Origin: Anseranas semipalmata
Lineage: Eukaryota > Chordata > Aves > Anseriformes > Anseranatidae
DNA: 64,000 bases
NCBI GenBank assembly: GCA_013399115.1
Contig: VXAA01005201.1
Coordinates: 230,154-294,153, forward strand
Direction: 5' to 3'
Shown here: positions 12,202 through 24,747 of the stretch, piece after piece
Position numbering within the stretch: the first letter of the stretch is position 1
Layout: every line of letters starts with the position of its first letter
Notes under the pieces: generated by a model
What the model was told of the DNA's origin: nothing
Databases searched by the model: none
What the model saw: only the letters and a program-made list of their open reading frames with translations
Translations under genes and position numbers: made by a program

Positions 12202-15200
12202 AACTCCTTGAAAAAACTATTTTCAGTCACAAATGCTGAAACAGGAGCTACATGTCGTAATGCTGGCTATGAATAGCTTTTAACTGAATTGTTTGTAGCT
12301 TCAGGAAAGCTGTGTTGTTTGAAGTCTGTGCCGGTCTTCGTCCACATTACATCAGGAACAGGTTCTATGAGCGAAGAAGAAAAGTGTTCCACAGCATTGC
12401 CTCTTGCTTTGGAGTGACCATCAGATCTCTTTACTATTTCAGAGATGACAAATCCTTAGACCCGAGGGTTGTCTCCACTTCATTCTGAGTGATACTCTGA
12501 TGGGTCTGTCTTCTTTGGCTCAACACAGTGAGCAGCAGCCCTGTCTTCTCCCACCCCAGAGACAAGCTGGGGCTGCTCTTATCTACATTTGTGGTCTCTC
12601 CCCAAGGGTGGGGAAGGGCCTATGCTACATCTCTGTCACAGCTTACCTGCAGGATGGGGCTGATCATTCACTTCCAGCTCTTATGAGGAGCAAAGGGCAC
12701 CAGGTTTATTATTTTAGTGAAATGTAATACATCCTTTTGCATCCTTTTGTATTGGGCTGCATGCAGACTCAGGCATTGCTCATTTCTGCCTCTTGTCTTC
12801 TGATTTCTGTTGTCAAGCTTTGTTTTGTAACTGTTGTCACTTAGTTTTCTTTTGGTTTTGTTGCAGGCAGAGGTTATGGCAGAATCAAATGATCTGAGGA
12901 TCTGGGGTTCCCAGCAGAAGTTGAAATGCCTTTGCCTTAATATTGTTGTGCTTTCTCTTAACTCTGGACATTCTGCATAGATCCTGAGTCAGCTAATGCT
13001 CAGCTGTTGTGTCCAGAGTGCTGCCACCTGCCCAGCCCCGGCATCTTGAGCTGATGAATGTCACCAATTGCCTGCAGCATAAATGAATGAGCCACCTCCC
13101 AAATGATTAACTTGGAAGACAGCTTATGTATTTTAATGGCATCGTAGAGATTAGCTTGCTTTTTCTTTCTTTCTTTATTTTTTTAATTAGATCTTCCCAA
13201 ACCCACACCCTGATAAATAAGTTGCAAATATTAACTGGAGACCCAGCAATAGCTACATGTGTGATGCAGCCACATCTACTCCTTAATATAAGAAAAGGAA
13301 AAATAATAATTAATGCCATCAGCATTGCCCAAACCATTTAAAGGGGTAGCATTTCTACTGCTCAGCCACAGGAGAGTTTATTCCAGGGAAGTTGTGATAA
13401 TCAGTCAGAAAACTTGTTTGAACAGTACTTGAAGGTATTGGCAGTCTCCCAGAATACTTCCAGCAAGTGTAAGACCAGCTACTCACTACTCAGAGAGGCA
13501 GCTGGAAAAGGCTAACAGAAAACAATAGCAGCATATTAACTGTGAAAGGGAACTCTTGTTTATAAAGATTAGTTGCACTTATCTTTCCAGGAGTGTAAGA
13601 GTTGCAGAGAACCTAGCAGCTCAAAATCTGAAATGGTCTGTTAATTTATTTACTCATTTATACATACAGCTGAGTTTGACTAGAGCCTCATTTGCAGCTA
13701 GAGGGAAAAATCATGAGTGAAATATATATCTTTTAGTATTGAAAATAATGATAACAGTTAGGAAACTCTGGAAATAATGATAAATCCTTGCTCCAGACAT
13801 AGCAGTGTGATCTGGTTTTATAATTAACTAAATCATTCATTTTGACTCATACAGACTGCTTCATTTTCAGACATAGTTTAAAACTATGCAGCAATATTAT
13901 TTACAAGCATTCGCTAAGTATTTGCAAATTAATACTCTCATTTTTATTATTTTTTTTTGTACAATGCAATAAAATGCACCAGAAGTGTCATCACTTTGCT
14001 TCTGTTGTTCACCCTTTATACAGCCTAAAGAGAACAGTTCCTCCAGGTGTGAGACAATAAATTTTCAGTCAGTTTTGATCCCATGTCTGTTTTTTAGTGT
14101 ATAACTTCCTTTCTTTGGGTGGGAGAAATTTTTTTGAAAGACAAAGCTACATTCTTTAGTGAAAACTAAACCAAAATCTTTGTTTCATCAGGAAATACAC
14201 TAATAAATTCATTCTTTCCAATGCTTAATCATTTTATTAATGTTTTTACCAGGTTTAAAAAATATTGGTACATAGCAGAACTGTATTTATGATACATAAA
14301 TATTCAGGTTAATTTACACAATGATATTCACAGTGCTAGCAACTCTGATCTTAGGATTTCTCTAGCATGCTACTTTCGCCTGTTAAAACTCCTCCTGGAG
14401 TGTCATTTCTGAAAGCTGATGACTGAATTTTTCCTTAATTGAAATCTTCATGCTTGCAAATGGAGCAAAAGCAAACAGATAAATACACACACACAAAACC
14501 AAAATTTATTAATGATGCATATTCATTAAAGAAAATAAAGTATCCTGTCATGCATGTAGCTGATCGGTCAAATCACCTAAATGTACATATATGATATGGA
14601 CTTTCTTTTTTTTTAAATGCCTGTTACAAATGAAACTGTTCAAGAACCTAACATTTGACCTAAATGAGGTTATTCTAACTGGAACTGTTTTCTAGCTGGA
14701 AAGGACCTGAATTTTTGCTATCTGATTTGTATTTTTTAAAAATAGTTGGAAAAGTGTAATTATAGACATGGTATATAAGGTTTTGATTCATAAGCAGTGA
14801 CTTTACATTGATTTACAGAATTTTACAAATGTTGCCCAGATGAGGATATAGCCTGACGTTGTATTTGTGCTGTTAGCATAAGCAAAGCAGACATTTGCTT
14901 AGTCTCTGTGGTGGTGAAACAGTAGTGTCTCAGGTCCTGATTTTTCCCCTGTGCTGGAATGACAGACTGATTTTTGCTGAGATGGGTCACTGCAGCATGT
15001 ACAACGGTTGTGCTGGGGTACATGGCACCACCCCAGCCTTCCCACTTCTTCAAGCAGAAAGCCAAGCCTCCCAGCAGCTTTCCATCCCACCACCATGTCT
15101 CTCTAGCAGCAGAGGTTGTGCCCATCTTGGGGAGCCACATGTAATTTTGCTTATAGCTCTTTCAGGCTCAAAGCTATTGACTGTGACAACAGGTTGGACT

Positions 15201-16120
15201 GTTGTTTGTTTGAACTGTCTGGTATGCACCTGTATTTAAATGATGTTGTTTATTTCCTAAGAGACAGGCTTTAAGACAAATACTTGAAACAAATGTTTGA
15301 GTGTTGGCTTCATCTTCCTGTCTCTTGTCAATGTAAATAAATACTTTTTCTGTGTAGCTGAGGACGCACTACTACATTTAAAAACAGTTATGTTACAAAC
15401 TGAGTGAGATACTTTTACTCCGAAGTGTCTGGTGAAGATAAAAAAGCAAAATTAGTCTTATGTTTTAGGCATTTATAATTGTACATGCACTTTATTGCTG
15501 TTATGACTGTTCCATTTTTTCCACTTGCATATGATGGGCCCATAGCTCTGACTCAGTGTAGAGAAGAAGGAATAAAAAGCATCTGCCCTATGGTTTAGGT
15601 CTTATTCAGAAACGTTTCTTCTCAGTGATGTGGGGAAGAGTTGAAACTTCAGAAGTAAGTGGCTCTCGTTTGTCTGCACCGCTTGCCCAAGGGTATGCTG
15701 AAGAACTCATGATATATTCTAAATGAATGGGAGTTGTAGTAATACCAAAATGCTGTCTGATTTGTTTCCATGTAATAATGAGCTCTCCTACACATCTTAG
15801 CATTAATTGCTACAGAGTTCCTACCCAGATCCACCACTACTTGTGGATCTTCTCATGTTCCAGTAGTTAGTTAAAGTGTCAAACACTGCTTTATGTTTAA
15901 AAAGCTGCTGGTTTTTTTAGCACTAGTATCTTCTACTTTGGCTGTAAAGGCAGAGTCAGTTCATACAGTAACCTTCTGGGTCTCATACAACAGGTTTCCT
16001 TTGTTTCCAGTTCACAGAGAAAAGAAAACCTACTTCAAGTTTAGATAAAATGTCTTTAATTCAAGTGATGGCACCTCAGCCTGTTTAATTCTGAAGGTTC
16101 TAGTTCAAATCAAATGTATT

Positions 16121-16371
16121 GGCATGAAACTGAGACAGGGGAGGTGCAGGTTGGATGTTAGGAAAAGGTTCTTCACCGAGACGGTGGTCAGGCACTGGAA
16201 CAGGCTCCCCAGGGCAGTGGTCACAGCACTGAACCTGCTGGAGTTCAAGAAGCATTTGGACAACGCTCTCAGACATATTGTCTGATTTTGGGGTGGTCCT
16301 GCGCAGACCCAGGAGTTGGACTCGATGATCCTTGTGGGTCCCTTCCAACTCAGGATATTCTATAATTCTAT
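16121..16371 (+). mobile_element. CR1 LINE 3' fragment
   Basis: Short 5'-truncated CR1. It contains the last 52 codons of ORF2 plus a 3' UTR of the type TTGGACTCGATGATCCTTGT, followed by GGTCCCTTCCAACTCAGG and a decayed tail ATTCTATAATTCTA. This UTR differs clearly from that of the copies at 5,570 and 62,101, so a different CR1 subfamily is present. The left junction falls near GGCATGAAACTGAGACAGGG. Confidence 0.95.
16127..16285 (+). pseudogene. CR1 ORF2 extreme C-terminus remnant
   Basis: Open frame of 52 codons ending in TGA. It contains the conserved block [17 protein letters not shown], found close to the C terminus of CR1 ORF2, followed by the LEFKKHLD segment. No internal stop is seen, but the piece is far too short to have function. 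Confidence 0.9.
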
Positions 16372-18190
16372 TGGCCAAAGTGGCCACTGTCCCAGCATGC
16401 AGCGATGCTGCTCCCCTCCCAGTGCTAGTGATTCTGGCATGTCTAGGTCATTTGTGGGTTGGTTGTGATCAGCAGAACACCAAGACATTTTCTCTATCAT
16501 GATTTATTTGTAGACATGGAGTAAGCATTTCCATAAGGGAAATGCAGCAGCAGCATGTCTACAGTCATCATACTACTCTCCTGACCTAAGGACTGAATGC
16601 TACGATGGTGCTTTACATACTCAGTGAGTTTGCCCACTCCTGTATATGTGCCATGTGCAAAATTCATACTTTCATATCCCTGACAGATGTGCAGTTCTGC
16701 CCATATGACTGGCAACATATGCACACAGAGAAAATGATATTGAGTGTTTCTTCCTTGCCCTGTGTGGAAAATGAAGACAGTCTGTAGTAATTCAGCTGAA
16801 GTTTCAATACGTTGATTTTATTTTTCAAAGCCTCATTAGAACAGCCAACTCTGTTTAACTCATTTCCTATTTTTACCTGAAAAACATTGTATTACTCTGC
16901 TGGCATTTTTCATTTCTCTTTGTTTAAAATTAGTTTCTAAATTAGCATGATTTTTTTCCATGGGACCCGACAGGAGTAATGTTAGACCATACTGAACTTT
17001 ACATAAAAACAGCATTTCTAGGGAAAGTGTAACAAGGAACATTCTTATGTGCCTTCACAGATGGGCAAGTTAAACTGGTATGGACTAAGAGTCTTCTGAA
17101 TTTCAAGCTGTATATTTATATCAGTGTAAGACTTCTTGAGAATGGACTCTTCTTGTTCAAAGACAAAATCTTATTCTCTTTAGCCAATATTGCTTCCAAA
17201 ACTATTTGATCTTAACAAACGCAGAAGTATTCACTCAAATGCTGAATAAGGGTGTCAGGATAGAAAGTCATACAGACAACAATATTTCTGATAATTTTTT
17301 TTCCCTAGACACAAACCACGCATCTTTCATGACTTAGAAAAGCCTGTATTAAAATATTAATGGATGAGATTAAAATGTGCAACTTTTCATGCTCTAAAAC
17401 ATAATTTTATGGTGAATTTTGGTCCACTTCTTTATCAGAAATCTGTAAGTAATTTGACATATTTTTCTTTAGAAATGACAAATAAAATAAAAATAAATAA
17501 AATCTAAGCTTGTGACATTGTCAGGCATTGTAAACCATTGTCAGAAGTTTCATACCCTTCTTGCTTTGGTCCACCAATGAGTGACCCTGGAAACTCAGAG
17601 ACCTGAGCCTTTGTGCTTATTCTTAAAGAAAAGATTTGGAAAGCTAGGAGAAAAATCCTGTAGAGTATCTTTCTAATAAGAAACCAAATTCATTATTTTT
17701 GTATTGACTATCAGGTTAAATCATTCACATAAAAAAGAATGTATTAACTTAGTATTCCAAATCCTGCTGTCAGTATAGACATACCTGAAGTTTTCCATGA
17801 CCTTTCAAGCTTCAGAAGATGGGCATCAGTAGCGCTGCATAACTGTGTGACCTGTTCTTGTTCTTGAAAATTCTGCCCCAAAACAACAAGATAGAGGGAA
17901 AAATACAGTAGTCCCAAACTGTGTGAATACAAGTACTTCGTGGGTCTGATTTGTTGTTGTTTTTAGTGCTTTAAATTAGCAGTCTAAAATGGATGAAATT
18001 CAGTTTCCACTAGATTTCTCTTTCTCTCTCTGGTTACTGAGGGAACCAAAATGCCCAGCTCTATAGCCAGCAATAATTAAAGCTAAATAAACTAAGGTAA
18101 ATTCATCCACTTTTATTTTTGATCATTGTTTGATCTCCAAAGTAAAGAAAGGTAGATAGTCAAGATTCAAATTCCAAATTTGTAGGGGGT

Positions 18191-18625
18191 TTGGACTTTT
18201 TTGTGGTCACATCTGTATTAATGAATAATCCCTTTTTTCAGGCTGTGACAATCTTCTCTCACATTGCTGGAGAAATAAGAAGGAAGAAAACAAAGAATGG
18301 GAGGCAGGACAGAATGAACTCAAACCTCTCAGGGAGTTGGAATTTTATAAGTCATCATGGGGAAGATGAATTGGTAAGCAAAGGGCAGGTGAGATGGTCA
18401 AAGGTGAATATAAATAAATGGGATGGTTCCACAATTTATCATGTGGCTATCGCCTGTACATACATGGTATCTGTCCATCCATCTTGTCCTTGGATCTGGC
18501 TACACTGCTTGTATATCCAGAAAGATAGGATGAATCAAAGGAAAAGACATAAGCTTGTAAATAGGTGTCTACTCTTTCTTATGCTAATCTTCTCCTGGGT
18601 CTCAATCAGTATCTACCCTGAGTAA
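18191..18625 (+). other. unidentified 144-codon ORF with splice-like signals
   Basis: The frame encodes 144 residues that I do not recognise. It has a basic stretch near residues 29-46 (EIRRKKTKNGRQ and following) and a hydrophobic C-terminal segment (LLFLMLIFSWVSISI). Inside it, a good acceptor (CCCTTTTTTCAG, ending at 18,241) is followed by two possible donors, at 18,374 (GTAAGC) and 18,389 (CAG then GTGAGA). Both would give an exon whose length is a multiple of three in the open frame. The stop codon itself sits in a GTAAGT. Cryptic splice signals are common in AT-rich DNA, so chance is the default explanation. A non-coding RNA exon or a lineage-specific small gene cannot be excluded. Confidence 0.15.
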
Positions 18626-19589
18626 GTAACAGGATAACCGCATAATAACTTTTAGCTACTATCACACTTAGAAATCACTAAAGCCAGTCAGCTCATTAGC
18701 CCCAAATCTTTTCAGACAACAGTTCTGTGTAGAAAGACTAGCACTGAAAAATCTCTAAGAATGAGCACAATTATTTAGCAGGCACCAGTGTTGAGTTGGG
18801 GGCTGTAGTCTTTTCTAAGAAGATTAATAAAACATTGCTGCAGAAACTTGTTAATTTTTGAAGATCTTTGTCTGCTAATTTGAATTTGAAATGGTATTTA
18901 GCCACTTTCTATATACAGGAGAACTATCTTTAATAATCAAGCCCTACTAGGATCTCAAACATTCAGAAGATTTCCTAAGTGTTCTACCTGAAAAATATTT
19001 TAGTTCTAATCAATCAAAACATTCATTTTCATTTGTATTTAATAGCTAATTATTGTAAATAGCATAATTTCAAATTAGAAGCTATGTAGAATGAGAACTT
19101 CATTTTCCATTTTCAAAGTAGCAAAACACCTATTATTACTATTCCTCAATTCCAAATTCAATTTTCTTCATAGGTATATTTATACAAAAGCTGATTTGTC
19201 CAAAAAATCCCCAAAACGTATAGTTTTGATCCATACTGAAAATATTTTCATTGACATGTATAGATTTTTGATAAAGTGTAGTAGATTCCAAAATCTAAAT
19301 ATTTAATTCCATTTTGTTTCTTTCTCATTGTGGAGCACTTGCTGTCATGGATAAATGAACCCAGAATGAATTAGATGGACATTTAAAAGAGTTATAAATC
19401 TGACCTCTAAAGGGTAAGGCACAAAGAATCGAGAAAGATGATGAAACTATGCTGCCAGGCAGCTGTACTTCACTCAGTTACTCTTTTTATTGTCCTTCAT
19501 AAGAGCTATTTTATCAGTAATTCTTGCAGGGATTCCAGTACTGCCTGATCTAGAGGAGAGTAAAAATATCTTTCACACAAAATTATAGT

Positions 19590-19631
19590 TTGACTAGCCA
19601 ATTGACTAGCAAACTCCCTTGACTAGCCAAT
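19590..19631. repeat. cluster of short TTGACTAGCCAAT direct repeats
   Basis: Two perfect copies of TTGACTAGCCAAT (19,590-19,602 and 19,619-19,631) flank a partial copy TTGACTAGCAAA. Probably a local slippage or duplication product. Confidence 0.85.
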
Positions 19632-20137
19632 ACTAGGAATTTCATCAGTTTTCATTTCTTGTTCATAACAGGCTTTTGGTTATTACTAACACTAAGATAT
19701 TATAACTGTTTCTACAACAAGCCTCTTCTTAAAATATACTCTACTTTCAAAACTTCATAAAGGTTTGGGCTAGAATTTCAAAGACCAAGATCATTAATAT
19801 CCAATCCACAGAGGTTTCACTGAAAGCTGAGCACTAAATTCCTATTGGTTAAAACTACACAATTCCCCAAGAGACGTTCAAGGAATAACTGTCTATATAC
19901 ATAACCCATCTGATCCCTGGTCATGGAATGAGTTCACTAGAAGTCTTTGTAAAGTGCCCACGCATGCATCCTGAACACACCTTTGGCAAGCTCATAGTAT
20001 GATGAAGGCAGACTTTATGGTATGATGAAGACTACATCTCCGGAGACCATCTAATGCCACATGAGGACCCATAAGCCTGGGCTGGTTGCTTTTTGGTATA
20101 TTGGTTGCATACTGGTACTGCGCACACCAAAAGTATG

Positions 20138-20371
20138 AGGGGAGGATGTCGAGAGGATGGAGCTGGTCTCTTTTCAGTTGTGCCCAGTGACAGGATGAGA
20201 GGCAACAGGCACAAACTGAAGCACAGGAAGTTCCGGCTGAATATGAGGGGGCACTTCTTTCCTGTGAGGGTGACAGAGCACTGGCACAGGTTGCCCAGAG
20301 AGGCTGTGGAGTCTCCTTCGCTGGAGATATTCAAAACCTGCCTGGATGTGATCCTGCACAACGTGCTCTAG
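20138..20371 (+). pseudogene. CR1 ORF2 C-terminal remnant
   Basis: Frame open for 77 codons to a TAG stop. It contains the block VTEHWHRLPREAVESPSLEI, equivalent to [13 protein letters not shown] in the longer copies. It has no stop or frameshift, but several replacements (for example HKLKHRKFRLNM for the usual [10 protein letters not shown]) suggest an older copy than those at 5,570 and 62,101. Confidence 0.9.
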
Positions 20372-20459
20372 GTGGTCCTGCACGGCAGGGGGATTGGACT
20401 AGACGATCTTCAGAGGTCCCTGCTTACCCTGCCCATTCTGTGATTTTGTGATTCTGTGA
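20138..20459 (+). mobile_element. CR1 LINE 3' fragment
   Basis: 5'-truncated CR1 that keeps the end of ORF2 and the full 3' UTR. After the stop codon at 20,369-20,371 comes the typical GGTGGTCCTGCACGGCAGGG segment, then a GGATTGGACTAGACGATCTT motif, and a tail of ATTCTGTG, ATTTTGTG and ATTCTGTG. The UTR type resembles that of the short copies at 23,239 and 52,211 and differs from that at 16,121. The tail lies about 45 bp before an AT-rich minisatellite. Confidence 0.95.
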
Positions 20460-20502
20460 AAAGTACCCTTTGAAGATGAGTCCAGGTGTATAGCTTCTGT
20501 AA

Positions 20503-20607
20503 AAAAATATATACATATTTCTCTATATATACATATTTCTATATATACATATTTCTCTCTATAAATACATATTCTATATGTACACATATGCATAAATACA
20601 TATAAAT
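20503..20607. repeat. AT-rich minisatellite, TATATACATATTTCT units
   Basis: Imperfect tandem array with a unit of about 16-20 bp. The core TATATACATATTTCT appears three times, followed by degenerate forms such as TATAAATACATATTCT. It begins about 45 bp after a CR1 tail. Confidence 0.9.
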
Positions 20608-22386
20608 AAGTATTTAGATACAAGTCTGTTTGGGCAGCTGGCATGTTCCCACTTACTGGGACAACAAAGAGGACCCATTTTCATTTTATTTGTGGAATTG
20701 TTCCAGTTAAGAAAAAGACAAGACAAAAATAATAGAGTTTATATGATCTTATATGAGGGGAACTTTTTTCTCCTACAGATAATAGTATTTCATATCATAA
20801 GATGGGAAATCAAGGATCAATTCATTTATAAGGATCAGTTTCAAACACAATAGTTGACATGCCCTGACACTAACCTGTGGTTACACTTGGTTTAATCATG
20901 TTCTTAAAGTGGAATCACTTTAGATTTCTTAGCTATATTTTCTTAGCTTTTGTTATGGTGTATACATCGTGGGAGGCTGAGAGACGGAGACAGAGCTGGT
21001 CATGCACAAAATGATTCTAATTTGGAAAACTCTTTCTAGACCAAAACATACTAAGGTTTGCTTAATATGGCTTTGTGCACATTTAAACACTTAAATTGTC
21101 ATTTTAAGGTTTTGTGTTTTTTAAACATGGCCGTTTTGTTTCTTATCCTTTTCTTCGGCATGTCTTTAATGAATGGATTATGATGGTCAGTCTGTAATGC
21201 CATGAATGAAAGATTTAGGACCGCTAATCTTAAGAACACTGCTTGGCGCCAGTAGACAAACAATGCGCTCCCCAACTTGTTATCTCAGCCATACTAAGCT
21301 TTCACTTCTTACCTGCTTTCAAAGACTGTCAGTTCACCAATGTAGTCCAGAAAGAAGGAGGCACAATCTTCTCAAGAAGGTGTTTTGTTGTTCTGTAGCA
21401 AAACTGAACTGAAATGCTTGCATTTGCAAAGCCTGAGCTGGTACAAGAAAGAATTGACTTCTATCAAGACTTTGCAATAAAACATAGCATTTTTTTTTTT
21501 AATACGAATTTTAAAAGGTTCAGGTAAATGATCATATCATGGCTTTGTTTTAAAATATTAACTATTTAGAACCTTCATTGTTGACTTTGGAATATCCTTT
21601 ACTAAAAAATTAACTTGATACAGAGCAAGGAAATGATATAATGTGATTGTATACATTCAGTTATAAAGTTTTCTCACTCTCTTATATAACTGGAATGGAA
21701 CAGACACCTTGTAACAAATGCATGTCAAAATAAATTTTGTGCTCCCATCTCACAAGCTGCCGAAAGATCCCTATATGAAGCAAAGTGATTGAAGGTACAG
21801 CAATACTTCTGAGCTGATCAGACCCTTAAGTCCGTGCCCATAAAATAATGTATTTCTTAAATAGTTTTGTGATAAATCATTGAATAGTCATGTGTATTAA
21901 TAAGAGTTTTCTTCCAAATATGTACACTGAAGGGGGAACAACACTGATATTGTATTTCTAAGCATTTGACTTCACTCAACTTCAGTACTACAGTGAAGCA
22001 TAAAGACGGGGTATTTAGTACTGGAAAAAGTAACTAAAAATGAAAACACTTTGATGGGAAAACTGCAGCTGCACTTGACTAAATACAAACAGTGCATTTT
22101 ATTTTTGCATTATTATTTATGTGAGAGGTGTTAAGTGAATAAATAATATTCTACAAATCAGTTCAAGACTTTGACTTATGAAAATTGCAGACTTCCTTGA
22201 CCAGACTCTTGTAATGCCTTTCCATTTGGCTACTGAAAACTCCAGGATACTCAAAAATTGGGTAATTATACTGTCATATGATATTTCTGAAAATTCAGGA
22301 AAAAAAAAAAGCAGTAGTATTTTATTATTCCTGTGGAAAATCGCTACAATTAAAATAAATTTTAAAAATCCTTTAAATTTCTAATT

Positions 22387-22401
22387 AAAAAAAAAAAAAA
22401 A
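22387..22401. repeat. A15 homopolymer
   Basis: Uninterrupted A run after TTTCTAATT. No retroposed body recognised. Confidence 0.95.
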
Positions 22402-22773
22402 CACAGACTATATTATGTAGGCAAGATGAGTGCCGCAAACTTATCTGGAGCTTTAATTAAGAATCACTTTGTGTATTTTAATCTTAAATTATTTCTAAAT
22501 CACATTAATCTGAAAATCACAACAGGACTGCAGACAAAGTGCCCAATTATAAGTAAATTTATTTTACCATAAAATGCATAGAATGTAACTGTGTATAGCC
22601 AGGCAGATCCAGTTTAAGTCAACAGGATGGACAAAAAGAATGAAGGAAGGATTTGGCACACATATATTCACAGGATTAGTAGATTATGGTAAGTATAGAT
22701 ACATGCAAAATATTTTCTGACCAAACTGATAAGCAGCTCTACCTTTCCCACTGTCCTCATTGCAGAACATTTG

Positions 22774-22812
22774 GTGAATCATAATTCAACATGTATGTGA
22801 ATCATAATTCAA
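22774..22812. repeat. 16-bp direct repeat, GTGAATCATAATTCAA
   Basis: Two perfect copies at 22,774-22,789 and 22,797-22,812 with a period of 23 bp, separated by CATGTAT. This looks like a recent local tandem duplication. Confidence 0.92.
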
Positions 22813-22987
22813 GGTCTTGCTATGGGCTGGTACTGAGACCTTTTGAGATTTTAAAGTAAAAGTTCAGATACTCATTTCGGCTTGATATCTTCACCACTAT
22901 TTGTACTGAAATGGTATCAGAGTAAACAATACTGCCATAGATATTTACTTATTAGAAACAGAAGACACTCAAAAATCTTTCCAGACC

Positions 22988-23005
22988 AAAAAAAAAAAAA
23001 AAAAA
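22988..23005. repeat. A18 homopolymer
   Basis: Uninterrupted A run after TCCAGACC. Confidence 0.95.
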
Positions 23006-23238
23006 CCATATAAAAACAAAATTTGGTGCACTATCTAAAGATATCATTTATTTAAATTATATTAAGGATCTCAGACTTACATTTGGATTATTGTAAAATT
23101 TCATTATTCCTCAATTTCATTATGCAAACCTCTGTAATACATACATAGATAAAACTGAATCCAGAAACATGTATATAAATTGAGGCTAAATTGTAAAACC
23201 TTTCTTTGTGATATTAAGTTTTTTAATAGCCATTTCAA

Positions 23239-23320
23239 GGTGGTGCTGTCTGAGCAGAGGGTTTGGACCAGATGCTCTCCTGAGGTCCCTTCCAATCTCA
23301 ACCATCCTGTGATTCTGTGA
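23239..23320 (+). mobile_element. CR1 LINE, 3' UTR tail only
   Basis: About 80 bp of CR1 3' end with no coding part. It shows GGTTTGGACCAGATGCTCTC, then GAGGTCCCTTCCAATCTCAA and a short tail ATCCTGTGATTCTGTGA. This is an extreme 5' truncation. The orientation is plus, as for most copies in the window. Confidence 0.92.
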
Positions 23321-23332
23321 AATACTTCGAGT

Positions 23333-23370
23333 GTTTTGTTGTTGTTGTTGTTTGCTTGTTTGTTTGTTTT
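23333..23370. repeat. GTT/GTTT compound microsatellite
   Basis: A run of GTT units followed by TTTG units, ending in TTTTAATTTAAA. It starts 12 bp after a CR1 tail. Confidence 0.92.
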
Positions 23371-24667
23371 AATTTAAATAAAGACAGTTTGATTTTAGAG
23401 GCCTCAGCACATATAGTTCCCATTAACAGCAAACACAATCAGTTTGTGACTACCCTCTGAGGGGAACTGTTTCACTTTTGTTTAGATCCCCACTTAAACT
23501 TAACAGTTTAGGTTTGGAAATCTCCCTATACAAGTAAATTACAGAAAGACAAAGAAAATATTTCTTATTCATGTCTTTACCCTGGCAGGTATTCCTCTGC
23601 CATGCTTAGCTTGTCAAAAGTTAGAATCTTTAGAGAAGTCTTCATATTCTGTGCTGCCTTAGGTTGTATATACATTCAAATCCAAAGTCTGAAAGCAGAA
23701 GGTGACTTTTCAATGAAAAAAAAATGAACTATTATTTTTTTAGAAAAGAAAAACCTGTAAAAAGTAGATAAAAATATATTTAGAGCCAATTCAGTGAAAG
23801 TTGTCATTTATTTTAAATTCATCACTGTGGCCTCCCCTCAATGTCTTTTCCCTTGTTTCCCTATTTCAACGTTTCTTCATCTCTGTTTTTTATTTTCATG
23901 CTTTAAAGTGCTGTGTTTTTATTACGTTACTTTTGACTTGAGATTTAATTTTCAGCAATGATTTTTCTATAGCTTGTTCTTAATCATTATATCAAGTCTC
24001 CCAGTCCTTTAATTAAAACCATGATTGTTATTCACCCTGAGCCACAAAGGAAAGGAAAGTGGTGTAGCAGCAACTGGAACACAAAGTTAGAAAAAAATTT
24101 TTTTTTTTTCCCTACCCAAATGAGTATTCTTCTGGAGTTATAAAATCACTCTGATTTTGCCTCCTTTGTGTAGTTTCTTTTCTGCTCATTGATTGTTGCT
24201 GCGCTGAGTAATGGAAGTGGAGAGAGACTCCGTTAACAGGGCTCAGCAAGTGGAACAGCAGCAATTTTAGAAGTACAGGAATTCTCAGCCCACCTATTGA
24301 AACAAAGGTTTTTCAAATGGAAACCAGGGCAAAGCCCTGTGGAGAGCCTGGAGCAGGAATTACTATGATAGCTAATCTAGAATGAGAGACAGGGAAGGGG
24401 AAAAAAACAGATATCAAATGTTTATATTAAGCCTTATTAACCAAATACCTACCCAGATCACCTTCCCTAGTATTTTACCATTAAATGTCAATGAACCAAT
24501 ACTGGCATTACTGCTAATCTTCTCCAAAAGTGGAATTTTCTGTGATAATAACTGATTAATTTTGCAACTCTTGCTGAGTAGTACTTGGAAATTCAAATGA
24601 TTGTAAGGATTTCATGAAGAGTTAATGTAATTTGATTCTAAATAGCAATTTTTACATCAATATTGAC

Positions 24668-24681
24668 TTTTTTTTTTTTTT
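24668..24681. repeat. T14 homopolymer
   Basis: Uninterrupted T run followed by CCTCCCAG. Confidence 0.92.
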
Positions 24682-24747
24682 CCTCCCAGTAAGGATGACT
24701 TTCTTTAGAAATAGATCAGGTTAGGAACTATTAGTAATGCTTTTTTA

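Larger units (their letters stand above)
6328..16120. other. AT-rich unique DNA with small CpG-bearing blocks
   Basis: No gene is recognised. Short frames occur on both strands at similar density and none matches a known family. Locally higher GC and several CpGs are visible at about 7,270-7,640, 12,290-12,490 and 15,000-15,140. These could be decayed repeats, non-coding exons or regulatory DNA, but the sequence does not decide. Simple repeats at 9,661, 11,434 and 12,154 are listed separately. A short TCTC/TATA stretch lies at about 10,449-10,470. I see no CR1 signature in this interval. Confidence 0.55.
16372..20137. other. AT-rich unique DNA with one long chance-like ORF
   Basis: No known gene family is recognised. 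The interval holds the longest open frame outside CR1 (18,191-18,625, 144 codons), discussed as a separate feature. A small cluster of three TTGACTAGC-type repeats lies at 19,590-19,631. An AAATA-rich tract lies at about 17,480-17,502. The rest is ordinary AT-rich sequence. Confidence 0.55.
20460..23238. other. AT-rich unique DNA
   Basis: No gene recognised. It contains the AT-rich minisatellite at 20,503, A15 and A18 homopolymers, and a 16-bp direct duplication at 22,774-22,812. The stretch at about 21,120-21,300 has some CpGs (GGCGCC, GCGC) and several GATTA/TAATC words, as conserved non-coding elements often do. Only alignment to other birds could show whether it is conserved. Confidence 0.55.

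Noticed and set aside
14823..15239. Overlapping frames of 105 (-) and 114 (+) codons
   Set aside because: Both strands are open at once in a GC-richer patch, the usual sign of low stop density from composition and not of coding.
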